From an uncultured Lachnospiraceae bacterium (GTDB taxonomy: Bacteria; Bacillota; Clostridia; Lachnospirales; Lachnospiraceae), in assembly GCA_947630025.1 (NCBI GenBank), contig CANRFZ010000012.1, positions 1 through 64,000 of the forward strand: a DNA stretch of 64,000 nucleotides. Reading direction: 5' to 3'. Positions 43,055 through 52,938 of this stretch are shown in pieces. Under the pieces are notes generated by a model. It was not told the DNA's origin, ran no database searches, and was given only the letters and a program-made list of their open reading frames with translations. Made by a program: the position numbers and the translations under genes. Position 1 is the first letter of the stretch. Every line of letters begins with the position of its first letter.

Positions 43055-44275
43055 GTGGAGAAAGAGCCGCTTGTTTCCGTTATCATTCCGATGTATAACA
43101 GGGCCGGAACGATCAGAAGGGCGATCGACAGTGTTCTCCGGCAGACTTATCGGAATATCGAGCTTATTGTCATAGATGATGCGTCCACGGACAACTCTGT
43201 GCAGATCGTGCAGGAATATGCAGAGAGCAGGCTCCGTCTGATCATCCTGCCGCGGAATGCGGGTGCGGCGCGGGCGAGGAATGCCGGGATGAAGGCGGCC
43301 CAAGGGGAATATATCGCGTTTCAGGACAGCGACGACGAGTGGCTTCCCGACAAGATCCGCATCCAGATGGAGTATATGCTACGGGAGGGCTTTTTGGTTT
43401 CGTTCTGCCCCTATCTTCTCGTGCTGGACGACGCCACCGTCCGGATATGGCCGGCGGAGAACGTGATACGGCTGATCAAGGAGCGGGGCGCGGGTGTGGT
43501 TCTGCCAAATCAAAATGTCATCGGAACTCCTACGCTGGTCATGCACCGGGAGGTTATGGACAGAATCGGCTATTTTGACGAAGACTTTTCCAGCATAGAA
43601 GATTATGACTATGCGATCCGCATCGCCAAGGAATACAAGGTGGGCTTTTGGGAAGAGCCCCTGATGAAAGCCTACAGGCAGGAAGTGAGTCTGACCACCG
43701 ATCAAAAGACCTACAGGGAGAGCGCCCAAAAGCTGATTGTCAAACATAGCGATTATATGGATGCGGAGGACAGAATCAGGGGAACGCAGCTTTTCCACAC
43801 GATGCGGTATGAGGAGGAATTTGAGCCGGAATACCGCGGGTTCCGCGAGGCGTACAGTAAAGGGGATGCGGACAGGCAGCGGTATTTTGATGAAGTTCTC
43901 CTGAAAAATCTGGCGAAAGCGTATATCAGACTAAAAAGAGTCACGGCCTATCAGAGGGCCGTCAGGCTGCGGAATCTGCGCACCGGGCAGTTTGCCATAT
44001 ACGGAACCGGCAAAATCGGCAGAGAGATTTACGGCAGATTAAAGCAGCGCCGTCTGCTGCCGCGGTTCTTTCTGGTGAGCAGCTATGGCGGCGGTACGGA
44101 GCGCATTTTAGACGGAATCCCGGTACGGGAGCTTGCGGAGATCGCGGATCGGGGAACGGAGATTATCGTGGCGGTGTCTCTGGAAACGCAGGAGGCGATC
44201 CTGCGAAATCTCCGCCAAGGAGGATTTGAAAACTACTTTATTCTGGATGATCCGGAGGAGCTGGACAAGTATTGA
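43055..44275 (+). CDS. Family 2 glycosyltransferase with C-terminal Rossmann-like module
   Basis: A 406-aa protein. The GT-A domain covers about 1-230: LVSVIIPMYNRAGTIRRAI, IVIDDASTDNSV, ARNAGMKAAQGEYIAFQDSDDEW with the metal-binding DSDD. After a helical link, residues about 310-400 carry the shared module: GQFAIYGTGKIGREIYGRL, then EIIVAVSLETQEAI and NYFILDD. It starts at GTG 43055 after GGAGG and follows the previous stop by two bases. Confidence 0.87.
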   Translation: MEKEPLVSVIIPMYNRAGTIRRAIDSVLRQTYRNIELIVIDDASTDNSVQIVQEYAESRLRLIILPRNAGAARARNAGMKAAQGEYIAFQDSDDEWLPDKIRIQMEYMLREGFLVSFCPYLLVLDDATVRIWPAENVIRLIKERGAGVVLPNQNVIGTPTLVMHREVMDRIGYFDEDFSSIEDYDYAIRIAKEYKVGFWEEPLMKAYRQEVSLTTDQKTYRESAQKLIVKHSDYMDAEDRIRGTQLFHTMRYEEEFEPEYRGFREAYSKGDADRQRYFDEVLLKNLAKAYIRLKRVTAYQRAVRLRNLRTGQFAIYGTGKIGREIYGRLKQRRLLPRFFLVSSYGGGTERILDGIPVRELAEIADRGTEIIVAVSLETQEAILRNLRQGGFENYFILDDPEELDKY

Positions 44276-44299
44276 AGCATGACAGAGAAAGGCAGTCAC

Positions 44300-45013
44300 A
44301 TGAATATCGCTATGATTATCGCGGGCGGTGCGGGCAGCAGGATGCACCAGGATATCCCCAAACAGTTTTTGACCGTAAATGAAAAACCGGTCATTGTCTA
44401 TACGCTGGAGGTTTTTCAGAAACACCCGGCGGTGGACGAGATTATTGTCGTCTGCATCGAGGGGTGGGAACAGATCTTGTGGGCCTATATCCGGCAGTTT
44501 AATCTCTCTAAGGTGACTGCGGTGGTTCCCGGCGGCGACTGCGGACAGGCGTCGATCTACAACGGGCTTGCGGCGCTGGAGCCGAACCATGAGGCGGAGG
44601 ACATTGTCCTGATCCATGACGCGATCCGTCCGATGGTCTCCGAGGAGATTATCTCCGACTGCATCAATACCACGATCGAGCATGGGTGCGCGGTGGCGTG
44701 CATCCCCTGTGCGGAGGCGATGCTGGTGACGGAAGATCAGGAGAGTTCCGGGCGTATTTTTACACGGGAAAATCTTAAGAGAACCCAGACGCCGCAGGGA
44801 TTCAAAATCGGGCAGCTTCTGGAAGTGCACAGGAGGGCCAGACAGCAGGGAATCGTCAATTCGGTGGCGTCCTGCACCCTGATGGTGGAGATGGGCGAAA
44901 AGGTTTATTTTTCCAAGGGTTCGGAAAAAAACCTGAAGCTGACCACCGTGGAGGACATCGATATTTTTAAGGCGCTGCTGCTCGCCAAGCGCGCCGAATG
45001 GCTGAAGGAATAG
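44300..45013 (+). CDS. IspD/TarI-family cytidylyltransferase (copy 1)
   Basis: A 237-aa nucleotidyltransferase: MIIAGGAGSRMHQDIPKQFL binds CTP, VLIHDAIRPMVSEEII is the family signature and KRTQTPQGFK follows. In this setting it more likely makes a CDP-alditol or CDP-pentulose (TarI-like) than the isoprenoid CDP-methylerythritol. A second copy is at 48251. ATG 44300 lies 8 bases after GAAAGG and is preferred to the upstream ATG 44279. Confidence 0.87.
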   Translation: MNIAMIIAGGAGSRMHQDIPKQFLTVNEKPVIVYTLEVFQKHPAVDEIIVVCIEGWEQILWAYIRQFNLSKVTAVVPGGDCGQASIYNGLAALEPNHEAEDIVLIHDAIRPMVSEEIISDCINTTIEHGCAVACIPCAEAMLVTEDQESSGRIFTRENLKRTQTPQGFKIGQLLEVHRRARQQGIVNSVASCTLMVEMGEKVYFSKGSEKNLKLTTVEDIDIFKALLLAKRAEWLKE

Positions 45014-45019
45014 CGGCAT

Positions 45020-46048
45020 ATGGAATACATGGAGAACAAACTGTACGCCGCCGATATTGCGACTGCGGCGGAACAGACGCGGCATATGGAATATTTTGCC
45101 GGCAGGCGGATATGGATTCTGGGCGCGTCCGGGCTGATCGGTTCTTTCCTCACGGACTGTCTGTTGTATGCGGACCGCGTCGGAGGGCTGGATCTGCATA
45201 TCTGTGCGGTGGGAAGGAGCAGGGAGCGTCTGGAGAGACGTTTCGGGCCGGAGACGGCGCGCCTGCGCTATGTGGAGCAGGATGTCAGCACATGGGAGAC
45301 GGATGCGCGCGCCGACGTCATCATCCACGGCGCGGGTTACGCCTATCCGACGGCGTTCCGCATAAGGCCCGTGGAGACGATGCTGGCGAATATACGCGGC
45401 CTGCAGAATGTGATGGAGACAGCCGGACGTAACGAGGGATGCCGCGTCGTGTATCTCTCCTCCGGGGAAGCGCAGGAACAGATCGACCATCTGACGGTGA
45501 GAGCCTGCTACCCGATGGGCAAAAAAGCTGCGGAAACGCTCTGTATGGCCTACGGGCAGGAGTATGGCACGGATGTTGTCATAGTGCGGCCCTGCCATAC
45601 GTTCGGCCCCAACGTGACAGACCGGGATAACCGGGCTGCGGCGCAGTTTATCGCGAAGGCTGCCGCCGGCGAGGATATCGTACTCCATAGCGCCGGGGAG
45701 CAGAGACGTTCCTATGCGTATGTGGCGGACTGCGTTTCGGGGATTCTGACGGCAGCCGCGTGCGGGCAGGCGGGACAGCTATACGGAGCCGCCTCGGACG
45801 AAGTCTGCTCGATCCGGCAGTTCGCAGGAATGTGCGCGGAGGCGGCGGGCGGACAGGTGGTTTTTCGGGATGCGGATGAGACGGAACGGGCGGAGGCATC
45901 CCCGATCCGGGAGCAGATCATCGACAATACGGAACTGAAGCGGCTGGGCTGGCGTCCCGTCTTCTCCCTGCGCAGCGGGATTGCACATTCCATAGCGGTT
46001 CGGAGAGGGATGCAGGGCGGTATGGGAAGCGAAAACGCGCGGGAGTAA
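45020..46048 (+). CDS. NAD-dependent epimerase/dehydratase (extended SDR)
   Basis: A 342-aa extended SDR: WILGASGLIGSFL binds NAD, VIIHGAGYAYP, VYLSSGEA holds the catalytic Ser, and CYPMGKKAAE gives Tyr-x3-Lys. RPCHTFGPNV is the usual substrate-side motif. It follows the cytidylyltransferase by six bases and precedes LicD by six, so it likely acts on the same nucleotide-activated sugar or alcohol. It is the only reductase-type enzyme in this part of the locus. Confidence 0.87.
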   Translation: MEYMENKLYAADIATAAEQTRHMEYFAGRRIWILGASGLIGSFLTDCLLYADRVGGLDLHICAVGRSRERLERRFGPETARLRYVEQDVSTWETDARADVIIHGAGYAYPTAFRIRPVETMLANIRGLQNVMETAGRNEGCRVVYLSSGEAQEQIDHLTVRACYPMGKKAAETLCMAYGQEYGTDVVIVRPCHTFGPNVTDRDNRAAAQFIAKAAAGEDIVLHSAGEQRRSYAYVADCVSGILTAAACGQAGQLYGAASDEVCSIRQFAGMCAEAAGGQVVFRDADETERAEASPIREQIIDNTELKRLGWRPVFSLRSGIAHSIAVRRGMQGGMGSENARE

Positions 46049-46054
46049 GAGGCG

Positions 46055-47266
46055 ATGGGGAAATTTTACATCAAGAGCATGATCGGCGAGGTCGCGTCGG
46101 GAATCAGTCGGCTGATCGAACAGAATGTCATCCGACATGACAGGCGTGTCATCCTGTACGGACTGGACAGATATGCGTTCGCGATGCGCACGATTCTGGC
46201 CAATCTGGGGTTTCACAATGTGGAGTGCTATCTGTCCGACGACGAGGCGGCGGTCATCGCCGTGCAGCGGGATATCGAGAATTTCAGGTGCCGGTTTCTC
46301 AACACGTCGCAGGAACTGATCCGGGCGGCTATGGTAACGGAGCGTTTGTGCCCGTTTGACGATGGGGCGCTGATCCTCATAGCGTCGGCGGATTACGGAC
46401 AAATCCGGGAGCGGCTGGAAAAGCTGGGATACCGTGAGGAGATCCATTTTTACAAAGTCTGTGATTTCGCAGATCCTGAGCTTCGGGCGATGACTGCGGG
46501 CGCGGCGGAGATGACGCTTCGCGAGATACAGGATATCCTCAAGGGGATATTGGCCTATGTGGACGGCCTGTGCGCGCAGCATCATCTGCGGTACTGGGTC
46601 TGCGGCGGCACGTTATTGGGAACGGCCCGCCACCGGGGATTTATTCCATGGGATGACGACGCGGATATCTTTATGCCGTGGCAGGATTATCTGCGGTTCT
46701 TCGCACTTTTCCAAGAGACGGAGCGCTTCACGGCGCTGGGGATGGGAACCGGGGAGGTCAACGACTTCTGCGATCCTTTTGCCAAGATCGCGGATAAGAG
46801 GACGCTGCTCATAGAGGATATCGGCACCGTCAAAAAAATAAATCCGCTGGCGCTGGATGTGTTCCCGCTGGTGGGGATGCCCGCCGACGCCGAACAGAGG
46901 AAGTTGTTCTTTGCGCAGTATCAGGAGCTGAACCGGTCGATCTGGCAGGATTTTTATGCCAATAATGGTGATCCGTCGGTGTTTGCCGGATGGTACCGGA
47001 AACAGAGGGAGTATCTGGGCCAGTATGATTTTGATGCGTCGGAATGGGTGGGCGTGCTGGGTACGGCATACGGAGAGCGGGATTGTACCGGACGCGGCGT
47101 ATATGACACCACTGTCAGAATGCCGTTTGAAGATATCGAAGTGAATGTTCCCGCGGGATACCGGGAGTATCTTGACAACCTGTACGGCAGAGACTGGATG
47201 AGTCTTCCGGAGGAAAGCAAAAGACATTCTCATCACAATGTGGTTTCTTTCTGGCGTCCTGTATAA
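46055..47266 (+). CDS. LicD-family phosphotransferase with N-terminal Rossmann-like module
   Basis: A 403-aa protein. Residues about 25-145 hold the shared module (RRVILYGLDRYAFAMRTIL; ALILIASADYGQI). The LicD domain follows: YWVCGGTLLGTARHRGFIPW, then DDDADIFMP with the metal-binding aspartates. LicD and fukutin-type enzymes transfer phosphocholine or ribitol phosphate from CDP donors to glycans, consistent with the two CDP-forming genes nearby. It carries two TGACA palindromes. Confidence 0.88.
   Translation: MGKFYIKSMIGEVASGISRLIEQNVIRHDRRVILYGLDRYAFAMRTILANLGFHNVECYLSDDEAAVIAVQRDIENFRCRFLNTSQELIRAAMVTERLCPFDDGALILIASADYGQIRERLEKLGYREEIHFYKVCDFADPELRAMTAGAAEMTLREIQDILKGILAYVDGLCAQHHLRYWVCGGTLLGTARHRGFIPWDDDADIFMPWQDYLRFFALFQETERFTALGMGTGEVNDFCDPFAKIADKRTLLIEDIGTVKKINPLALDVFPLVGMPADAEQRKLFFAQYQELNRSIWQDFYANNGDPSVFAGWYRKQREYLGQYDFDASEWVGVLGTAYGERDCTGRGVYDTTVRMPFEDIEVNVPAGYREYLDNLYGRDWMSLPEESKRHSHHNVVSFWRPV
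46138..46151. repeat. TGACA-N4-TGTCA palindrome (9 of 10)
   Basis: TGACAGGCGTGTCA inside the LicD gene, encoding DRRV. Confidence 0.8.
47104..47117. repeat. TGACA-N4-TGTCA palindrome (10 of 10)
   Basis: TGACACCACTGTCA inside the LicD gene, encoding DTTV. Confidence 0.8.
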
Positions 47267-47294
47267 GATTGTGGATGAAGTTAAGGTTGTGCGG

Positions 47295-47426
47295 CTGGTA
47301 TCAAAGGGGCTGCCGCTAAGCGGCATAGACATCTTGCACAAGAAATCAGCATGGCAAGCTAGCTTGCCAGATGATTTTTGTGCAAGATACACGCATCACT
47401 CCGTGATGCGTGCCCTTTGATACCAG
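47295..47426. other. Cloverleaf-like inverted-repeat element
   Basis: An outer 14-bp stem (CTGGTATCAAAGGG with CCCTTTGATACCAG) encloses three further stems: TGCCGCT-A-AGCGGCA (47311-47325); ATCTTGCACA...TGTGCAAGAT with the perfect inner palindrome GGCAAGCTAGCTTGCC (47331-47388); and ACGCATCAC-TCC-GTGATGCGT (47391-47411). Together they form a four-way junction in DNA or RNA. It fills the gap between LicD and the epimerase gene. It could be a small mobile repeat, a structured RNA or a recombination site. Confidence 0.8.
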
Positions 47427-47447
47427 TATCCAGTATCCAGTATCCAC
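47422..47447. repeat. Short tandem repeat (CCAGTAT units)
   Basis: About three copies of a 7-bp unit, ACCAGTATCCAGTATCCAGT, directly at the right edge of the cloverleaf element; possibly made by slippage at its end. Confidence 0.6.
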
Positions 47448-47545
47448 CGGAAACCCCGGCGGACACACATTTTCGTCATTGTCTGTACAGAGAACATCAC
47501 AGGCAGTCCTGTAAAATACAAATGTTCTCAGAATGGGGATCGATT

Positions 47546-48208
47546 ATGGAATTTGAATTGATGGCGTCCATGATGTGCGCCGATTATGGAAATCTGGAAA
47601 GGGAAGTCAGAAATCTGGAAAAGGGAGGCATAGACTCTTTTCACATCGATATTATGGACGGGCGCTACGTACCGAACTATGCGATGTCGCTCAACGATAT
47701 GCGCTATATAGCAAGCGCCACGGACAGGCCGCTGGACGTGCACCTGATGGTGGAACATCCCAACAACACGATAGCGTTATTTCTGGAAAATCTGCGCAGC
47801 GGTGACACGGTATACATCCATCCGGAGGCAGAATACCATCCGTCCACTACGCTGCAGAAAATCATCAACGCGGGCATGGTGCCGGGGATCGCGATCAATC
47901 CGGGCACCAGCATAGAGACCATTATGGAGATGCTCCAGATCGTCAGAAAGGTGCTGGTCATGTCTGTCAATCCGGGAAATGCAGGCCAGATGTATCTGCC
48001 GTATGTGGGCAATAAAATTCTGAAACTCCTCGCCATGAAGGAAGAAATGGGCTTCGAGATTTATTGGGACGGCGCCTGCGGCGCGGACAAGATCCAAGCC
48101 TATGCGCCCAAGGGCGTAAAGGGGTTTGTGCTGGGCACGACGCTTCTGTTCGGCAAGAAAGAGCCGTATGAAGTGACGTTAAAGAACATACGGAACATGA
48201 AATTTTAA
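47546..48208 (+). CDS. Ribulose-phosphate 3-epimerase family protein
   Basis: A 220-aa TIM-barrel enzyme: MASMMCADYGNLEREV, FHIDIMDGRYVPN with the metal-binding and catalytic residues, LDVHLMVEHPN, GIAINPGTS and VNPGNAGQ. It interconverts ribulose-5-phosphate and xylulose-5-phosphate, or a related pentulose or hexulose phosphate. Placed between LicD and a CDP-forming enzyme, it probably feeds the nucleotide-activated precursor. Start ATG 47546 follows GGGGA; the track start lies in the repeat region. Confidence 0.85.
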   Translation: MEFELMASMMCADYGNLEREVRNLEKGGIDSFHIDIMDGRYVPNYAMSLNDMRYIASATDRPLDVHLMVEHPNNTIALFLENLRSGDTVYIHPEAEYHPSTTLQKIINAGMVPGIAINPGTSIETIMEMLQIVRKVLVMSVNPGNAGQMYLPYVGNKILKLLAMKEEMGFEIYWDGACGADKIQAYAPKGVKGFVLGTTLLFGKKEPYEVTLKNIRNMKF

Positions 48209-48250
48209 CCGCGGATGCGGTGAGGCGGATATGCCGGAAAGTCGGTCAAT

Positions 48251-48973
48251 ATGAATGTGGCGTTACTTTTGTCCGGGGGAACCGGAACACGGATCGGATC
48301 GGACATACCGAAACAGTATATGGAGGCAGGGGGCAGGCCGATCATCGTGTACTGCATGGAGACGCTTTTTCTGCACTGCGGAATCGACGCGGTGCAGATT
48401 GTCGCGGACGGACCGTGGCGGGAACTGCTCCTTGGGTGGGTGGAAACGCTTGCAGACGGAAAATGTCCGTCGGCAAAGGATAAATTCCGGGGATTCTCGA
48501 ACCCCGGCGCCAACAGGCAGCTCTCTATCTGTAATGGGCTGGCGGATATCCGGCAGTATGCGGAGGAAACGGATTATGTCCTGATCCATGACGCGGCCAG
48601 ACCGAGGTTGTCGGAGCAGCTGATAACGGCGTGTCTGGACGCCGTCAGAGGACATGACGGCGTGCTCCCGGTGCTGCCGATGAAAGATACCGTCTACAGG
48701 AGCGGCGACGGCGCCACCATCACGTCTCTGGTGGACAGGGAGCAGATCTACGCAGGGCAGGCGCCGGAACTGTTCCGGCTGGGCCCCTATGATGCGGCGA
48801 ACCGTGCGCTGCTGCCGGACAGAATACGGACGATCCACGGCTCCACCGAACCGGCGGTGCTGGCAGGCATGGATATTGCCATGATTCCGGGGGACGAGGA
48901 AAACTTTAAGATTACCACCGCCGCGGATCTGGCCAGATTCCGGGAACTTACGTCGCATCTACAACATAGCTGA
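48251..48973 (+). CDS. IspD/TarI-family cytidylyltransferase (copy 2)
   Basis: A 240-aa nucleotidyltransferase: ALLLSGGTGTRIGSDIPKQY, VLIHDAARPRLSEQLI and VLPMKDTVY. The similarity to copy 1 is only moderate, so the two may use different substrates; one of them could be the housekeeping IspD, though both sit among glycan genes. It follows the epimerase by 42 bp. Confidence 0.86.
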   Translation: MNVALLLSGGTGTRIGSDIPKQYMEAGGRPIIVYCMETLFLHCGIDAVQIVADGPWRELLLGWVETLADGKCPSAKDKFRGFSNPGANRQLSICNGLADIRQYAEETDYVLIHDAARPRLSEQLITACLDAVRGHDGVLPVLPMKDTVYRSGDGATITSLVDREQIYAGQAPELFRLGPYDAANRALLPDRIRTIHGSTEPAVLAGMDIAMIPGDEENFKITTAADLARFRELTSHLQHS

Positions 48974-49003
48974 TACGCGCGATGCCGCGATAGGGCATCG
49001 GAA
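48974..49003. repeat. Fragment related to the 129-bp repeat
   Basis: GCTGATACGCGC, spanning the upstream stop, and then GATGCCGCGATAGGGCATC, which forms a hairpin, recall two segments of the repeats at 26.7 kb in a different order. Confidence 0.45.
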
Positions 49004-49020
49004 ATCGGAAAGGAAAAAGG

Positions 49021-50040
49021 ATGGAAAAGGAAATTGTTTTGAGCATCTGCGTCTCCGCTTACAACAGGAAGGAGATGACCTGCCGGAATATCAAAAAGAT
49101 GCTGCGTTATCCGGGAGAGGATATCGAGATCATTGTAAGCGATAACGCCTCTGAGGACGGCACTTACGAGGCGCTGCAGCAGATAGAAGACGGACGGCTG
49201 CGGATATACCGCAACGAAGTCAATATCGGACTGGGCGGGAACTCACTCCGGCTGATGGCCTACGCGCGCGGCAAATATGTGACTATTATCAATGAGCGGG
49301 ACTGGATGGACCCGGTGGGGATCAAGAGCTTTGTGAAGCGGTATCGGGACAGTGACTGCGATTTTATACTGGCATCCTATGAAACGCCCGAGGAGTTCGC
49401 CAAATATAAGGATTCCGTTGAAGGACACACTTTTTTGGGCATTTACTACTGTCATCCGGGATCACAGATCGTCAGACGGTGCGTTTACGAGGAGCTGAAT
49501 GCGCTGATCGGGCAGATGGCTCTAAGCGACTTTACGGCGGAGCGGCAGGGTGATCTCGGCGCGCGCAGGATGGCGGCGTGGATCTATGCGCCTAAGTGGG
49601 ACTCCCATAAGCAGATCATCAGAATGCCTCTCGGAAGGCAGCTTGCGCGGATCGAGCAGCTGCGCGGGACAGTCAGCAACGACAAAATTTATTTTACGCC
49701 GGAGTCCAGACTATACCGGTTCAAATTATATCTGGACAACGGCTATATCAGGGAGACGGACAGAGAGGCGTATTTTGCCGGATCTTACCGGTGCAACGTC
49801 CACTGTGCATTGACTGATTTTTTCTATGCCAGAAAAGATCCGTCCCTTCTTGCCCGTTATCACTATGTGCCGGATAAGTCCGTATGCTGGATCGGGGTGG
49901 CCGTGAAGTTTTATCTGGCTGCTTTGGCAGCGCTGAGAGAAAAAAAACTGTGCTCTGTGAAGCTGGCCGCCGCATTGGGCGCAATTACGGCGGAAGAATA
50001 CCTGAGCCTGATCCGCGTGATTGCGCGGGATCGCCGTTAG
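49021..50040 (+). CDS. Family 2 glycosyltransferase-like protein
   Basis: A 339-aa protein with a GT-A start: LSICVSAYNRKEMTCRNI, EIIVSDNASEDGTYEAL, and IGLGGNSLRLMAYARGKYV. The metal motif reads INERDWM rather than the usual D-x-D, so its activity or donor may differ. It looks like the last gene of the glycan locus. An AAAGGAAAAAGG site lies before the ATG. Confidence 0.82.
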   Translation: MEKEIVLSICVSAYNRKEMTCRNIKKMLRYPGEDIEIIVSDNASEDGTYEALQQIEDGRLRIYRNEVNIGLGGNSLRLMAYARGKYVTIINERDWMDPVGIKSFVKRYRDSDCDFILASYETPEEFAKYKDSVEGHTFLGIYYCHPGSQIVRRCVYEELNALIGQMALSDFTAERQGDLGARRMAAWIYAPKWDSHKQIIRMPLGRQLARIEQLRGTVSNDKIYFTPESRLYRFKLYLDNGYIRETDREAYFAGSYRCNVHCALTDFFYARKDPSLLARYHYVPDKSVCWIGVAVKFYLAALAALREKKLCSVKLAAALGAITAEEYLSLIRVIARDRR

Positions 50041-50173
50041 GCGGGATTTGGGAGAAAGCGTGAAACCGCCCTTGCAACTTTGCTCATTTTGTTATATGAT
50101 AATCCTATATTTTTACGAAGCGTCCGGCACATCACAGGGCGCGGAAGAATCGTGATTTTCGGAGGTGTCTTAG

Positions 50174-50674
50174 ATGGGCGAGACATATGTGGAGTGTCTG
50201 GTGGCGCGTAAGCCGTCGATCACAATGAAGTTCTTCAAGATTCTGCTGATCATGATAACAGTGGTATTCCTGCTGCTCGGCGTGGCTATGTATAATGCGG
50301 TCGGGCTGATCATAGCGGCTGCAGCCGGCGTCGGCGCTTATTTTGTCTCGATCAACGCCGATATCGAATACGAATACCTGTATGTGGACAAAGAGATCAG
50401 CGTGGACAAGGTGCTGGCAAAAAGCCGGAGGAAGAAAGCCGGAACGTTCCAGCTCGAACAGATGGAGATCTTTGCCCCGCTCAATTCCCACAGGCTGGAT
50501 TCCTATCGGAATGCCGGCGGGAAAGTCATCGATTACAGTTCGGGGATCGCAGCGCAGCCGGAGCGGAGATATATGATGGTGTGCAACGGAAACACCAAGG
50601 TGATTCTGGAACCGAACGAGGAGCTGGTTCGGGCGGTTCGGAATATTGCGCCGCGCAAGGTTTTTGACGACTGA
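50174..50674 (+). CDS. DUF6106-like membrane protein
   Basis: A 166-aa protein: short soluble start, two close membrane helices (about 20-60), then a cytoplasmic beta-rich domain with EYEYLYVDKEISVDKVL and MMVCNGNTKVILEPNEEL. It resembles a family of unknown function common in Lachnospiraceae (DUF6106, by memory). Function unknown. The ATG follows GGAGG by 8 bases. It stands between the glycan locus and guaB. Confidence 0.72.
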   Translation: MGETYVECLVARKPSITMKFFKILLIMITVVFLLLGVAMYNAVGLIIAAAAGVGAYFVSINADIEYEYLYVDKEISVDKVLAKSRRKKAGTFQLEQMEIFAPLNSHRLDSYRNAGGKVIDYSSGIAAQPERRYMMVCNGNTKVILEPNEELVRAVRNIAPRKVFDD

Positions 50675-50700
50675 AACCCGCAGAGCGTGTTTTATCCTGA

Positions 50701-52194
<1,494 letters not shown>

Positions 52195-52209
52195 GAGCAG
52201 GGTATCAAT

Positions 52210-52923
52210 ATGGACAACAGATCTTTGGCACAGGAACTTGCAGGCAACAGTTATCCGGGAAGGGGTATCGTGCTCGGCAGGTCGGCGGACGGCAGATATG
52301 CGATAGCAGCCTATTTTATCATGGGCAGGAGCGCCAATAGCCGCAACCGCATCTTCGTGGAGGACGGCGAGGGCATTCGGACGCAGGCTTTCGATCCGTC
52401 CAAGCTGGAAGATCCCAGCCTGATTATCTATGCGCCCGTCAGGGTGCTCGGCAACAAGACGATCGTGACGAACGGCGACCAGACCGACACGATCTATGAA
52501 CTGATGGACAGGCAGCAGACTTTTGAACAGGCGCTGCGGACACGCACGTTTGAGCCTGATGCGCCCAACTATACGCCCCGTATCTCAGGTATCATGCACG
52601 TGGACGGAGGCCGCTATAATTATGCGATGTCCATTCTAAAGAGCAATCACGGCGATCCCGATTCCTGCCGCCGGTTTACCTTTGCCTATGAAAATCCCAA
52701 GGCCGGCGAAGGACATTTTCTGCATACGTATCAGGGCGACGGCAGTCCGCTGCCCAGCTTTGAAGGAGAGCCGGTTCCGGTGGGGATCGAAGGCGGTATC
52801 GACGAGTTTACGAAGCTGATATGGGATCATCTGAATGAGGAAAACAAAGTCTCCCTCTTTGTCAGATATATCGAGATCGCAAGCGGAAAATACGAGACGC
52901 GGATCGTGAATAAGAATCAGTAA
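52210..52923 (+). CDS. IMP cyclohydrolase (stand-alone)
   Basis: A 237-aa protein of the IMP_cyclohyd family, an Ntn-like fold distinct from the PurH N-terminal domain, which closes the ring of FAICAR to IMP. NSYPGRGIVLGRSADGRY, AAYFIMGRSANSRNR and IYAPVRVLGN are typical. It lies 15 bases after guaB and just before the separate AICAR formyltransferase, so the two last purine steps are carried by two proteins here. Confidence 0.9.
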   Translation: MDNRSLAQELAGNSYPGRGIVLGRSADGRYAIAAYFIMGRSANSRNRIFVEDGEGIRTQAFDPSKLEDPSLIIYAPVRVLGNKTIVTNGDQTDTIYELMDRQQTFEQALRTRTFEPDAPNYTPRISGIMHVDGGRYNYAMSILKSNHGDPDSCRRFTFAYENPKAGEGHFLHTYQGDGSPLPSFEGEPVPVGIEGGIDEFTKLIWDHLNEENKVSLFVRYIEIASGKYETRIVNKNQ

Positions 52924-52938
52924 CACACGGAGGAAATC

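Noticed and set aside
47238-47420. 60-aa ORF between licD and the epimerase gene
   Set aside because: It is produced by the cloverleaf inverted repeats and has no start signal of its own.
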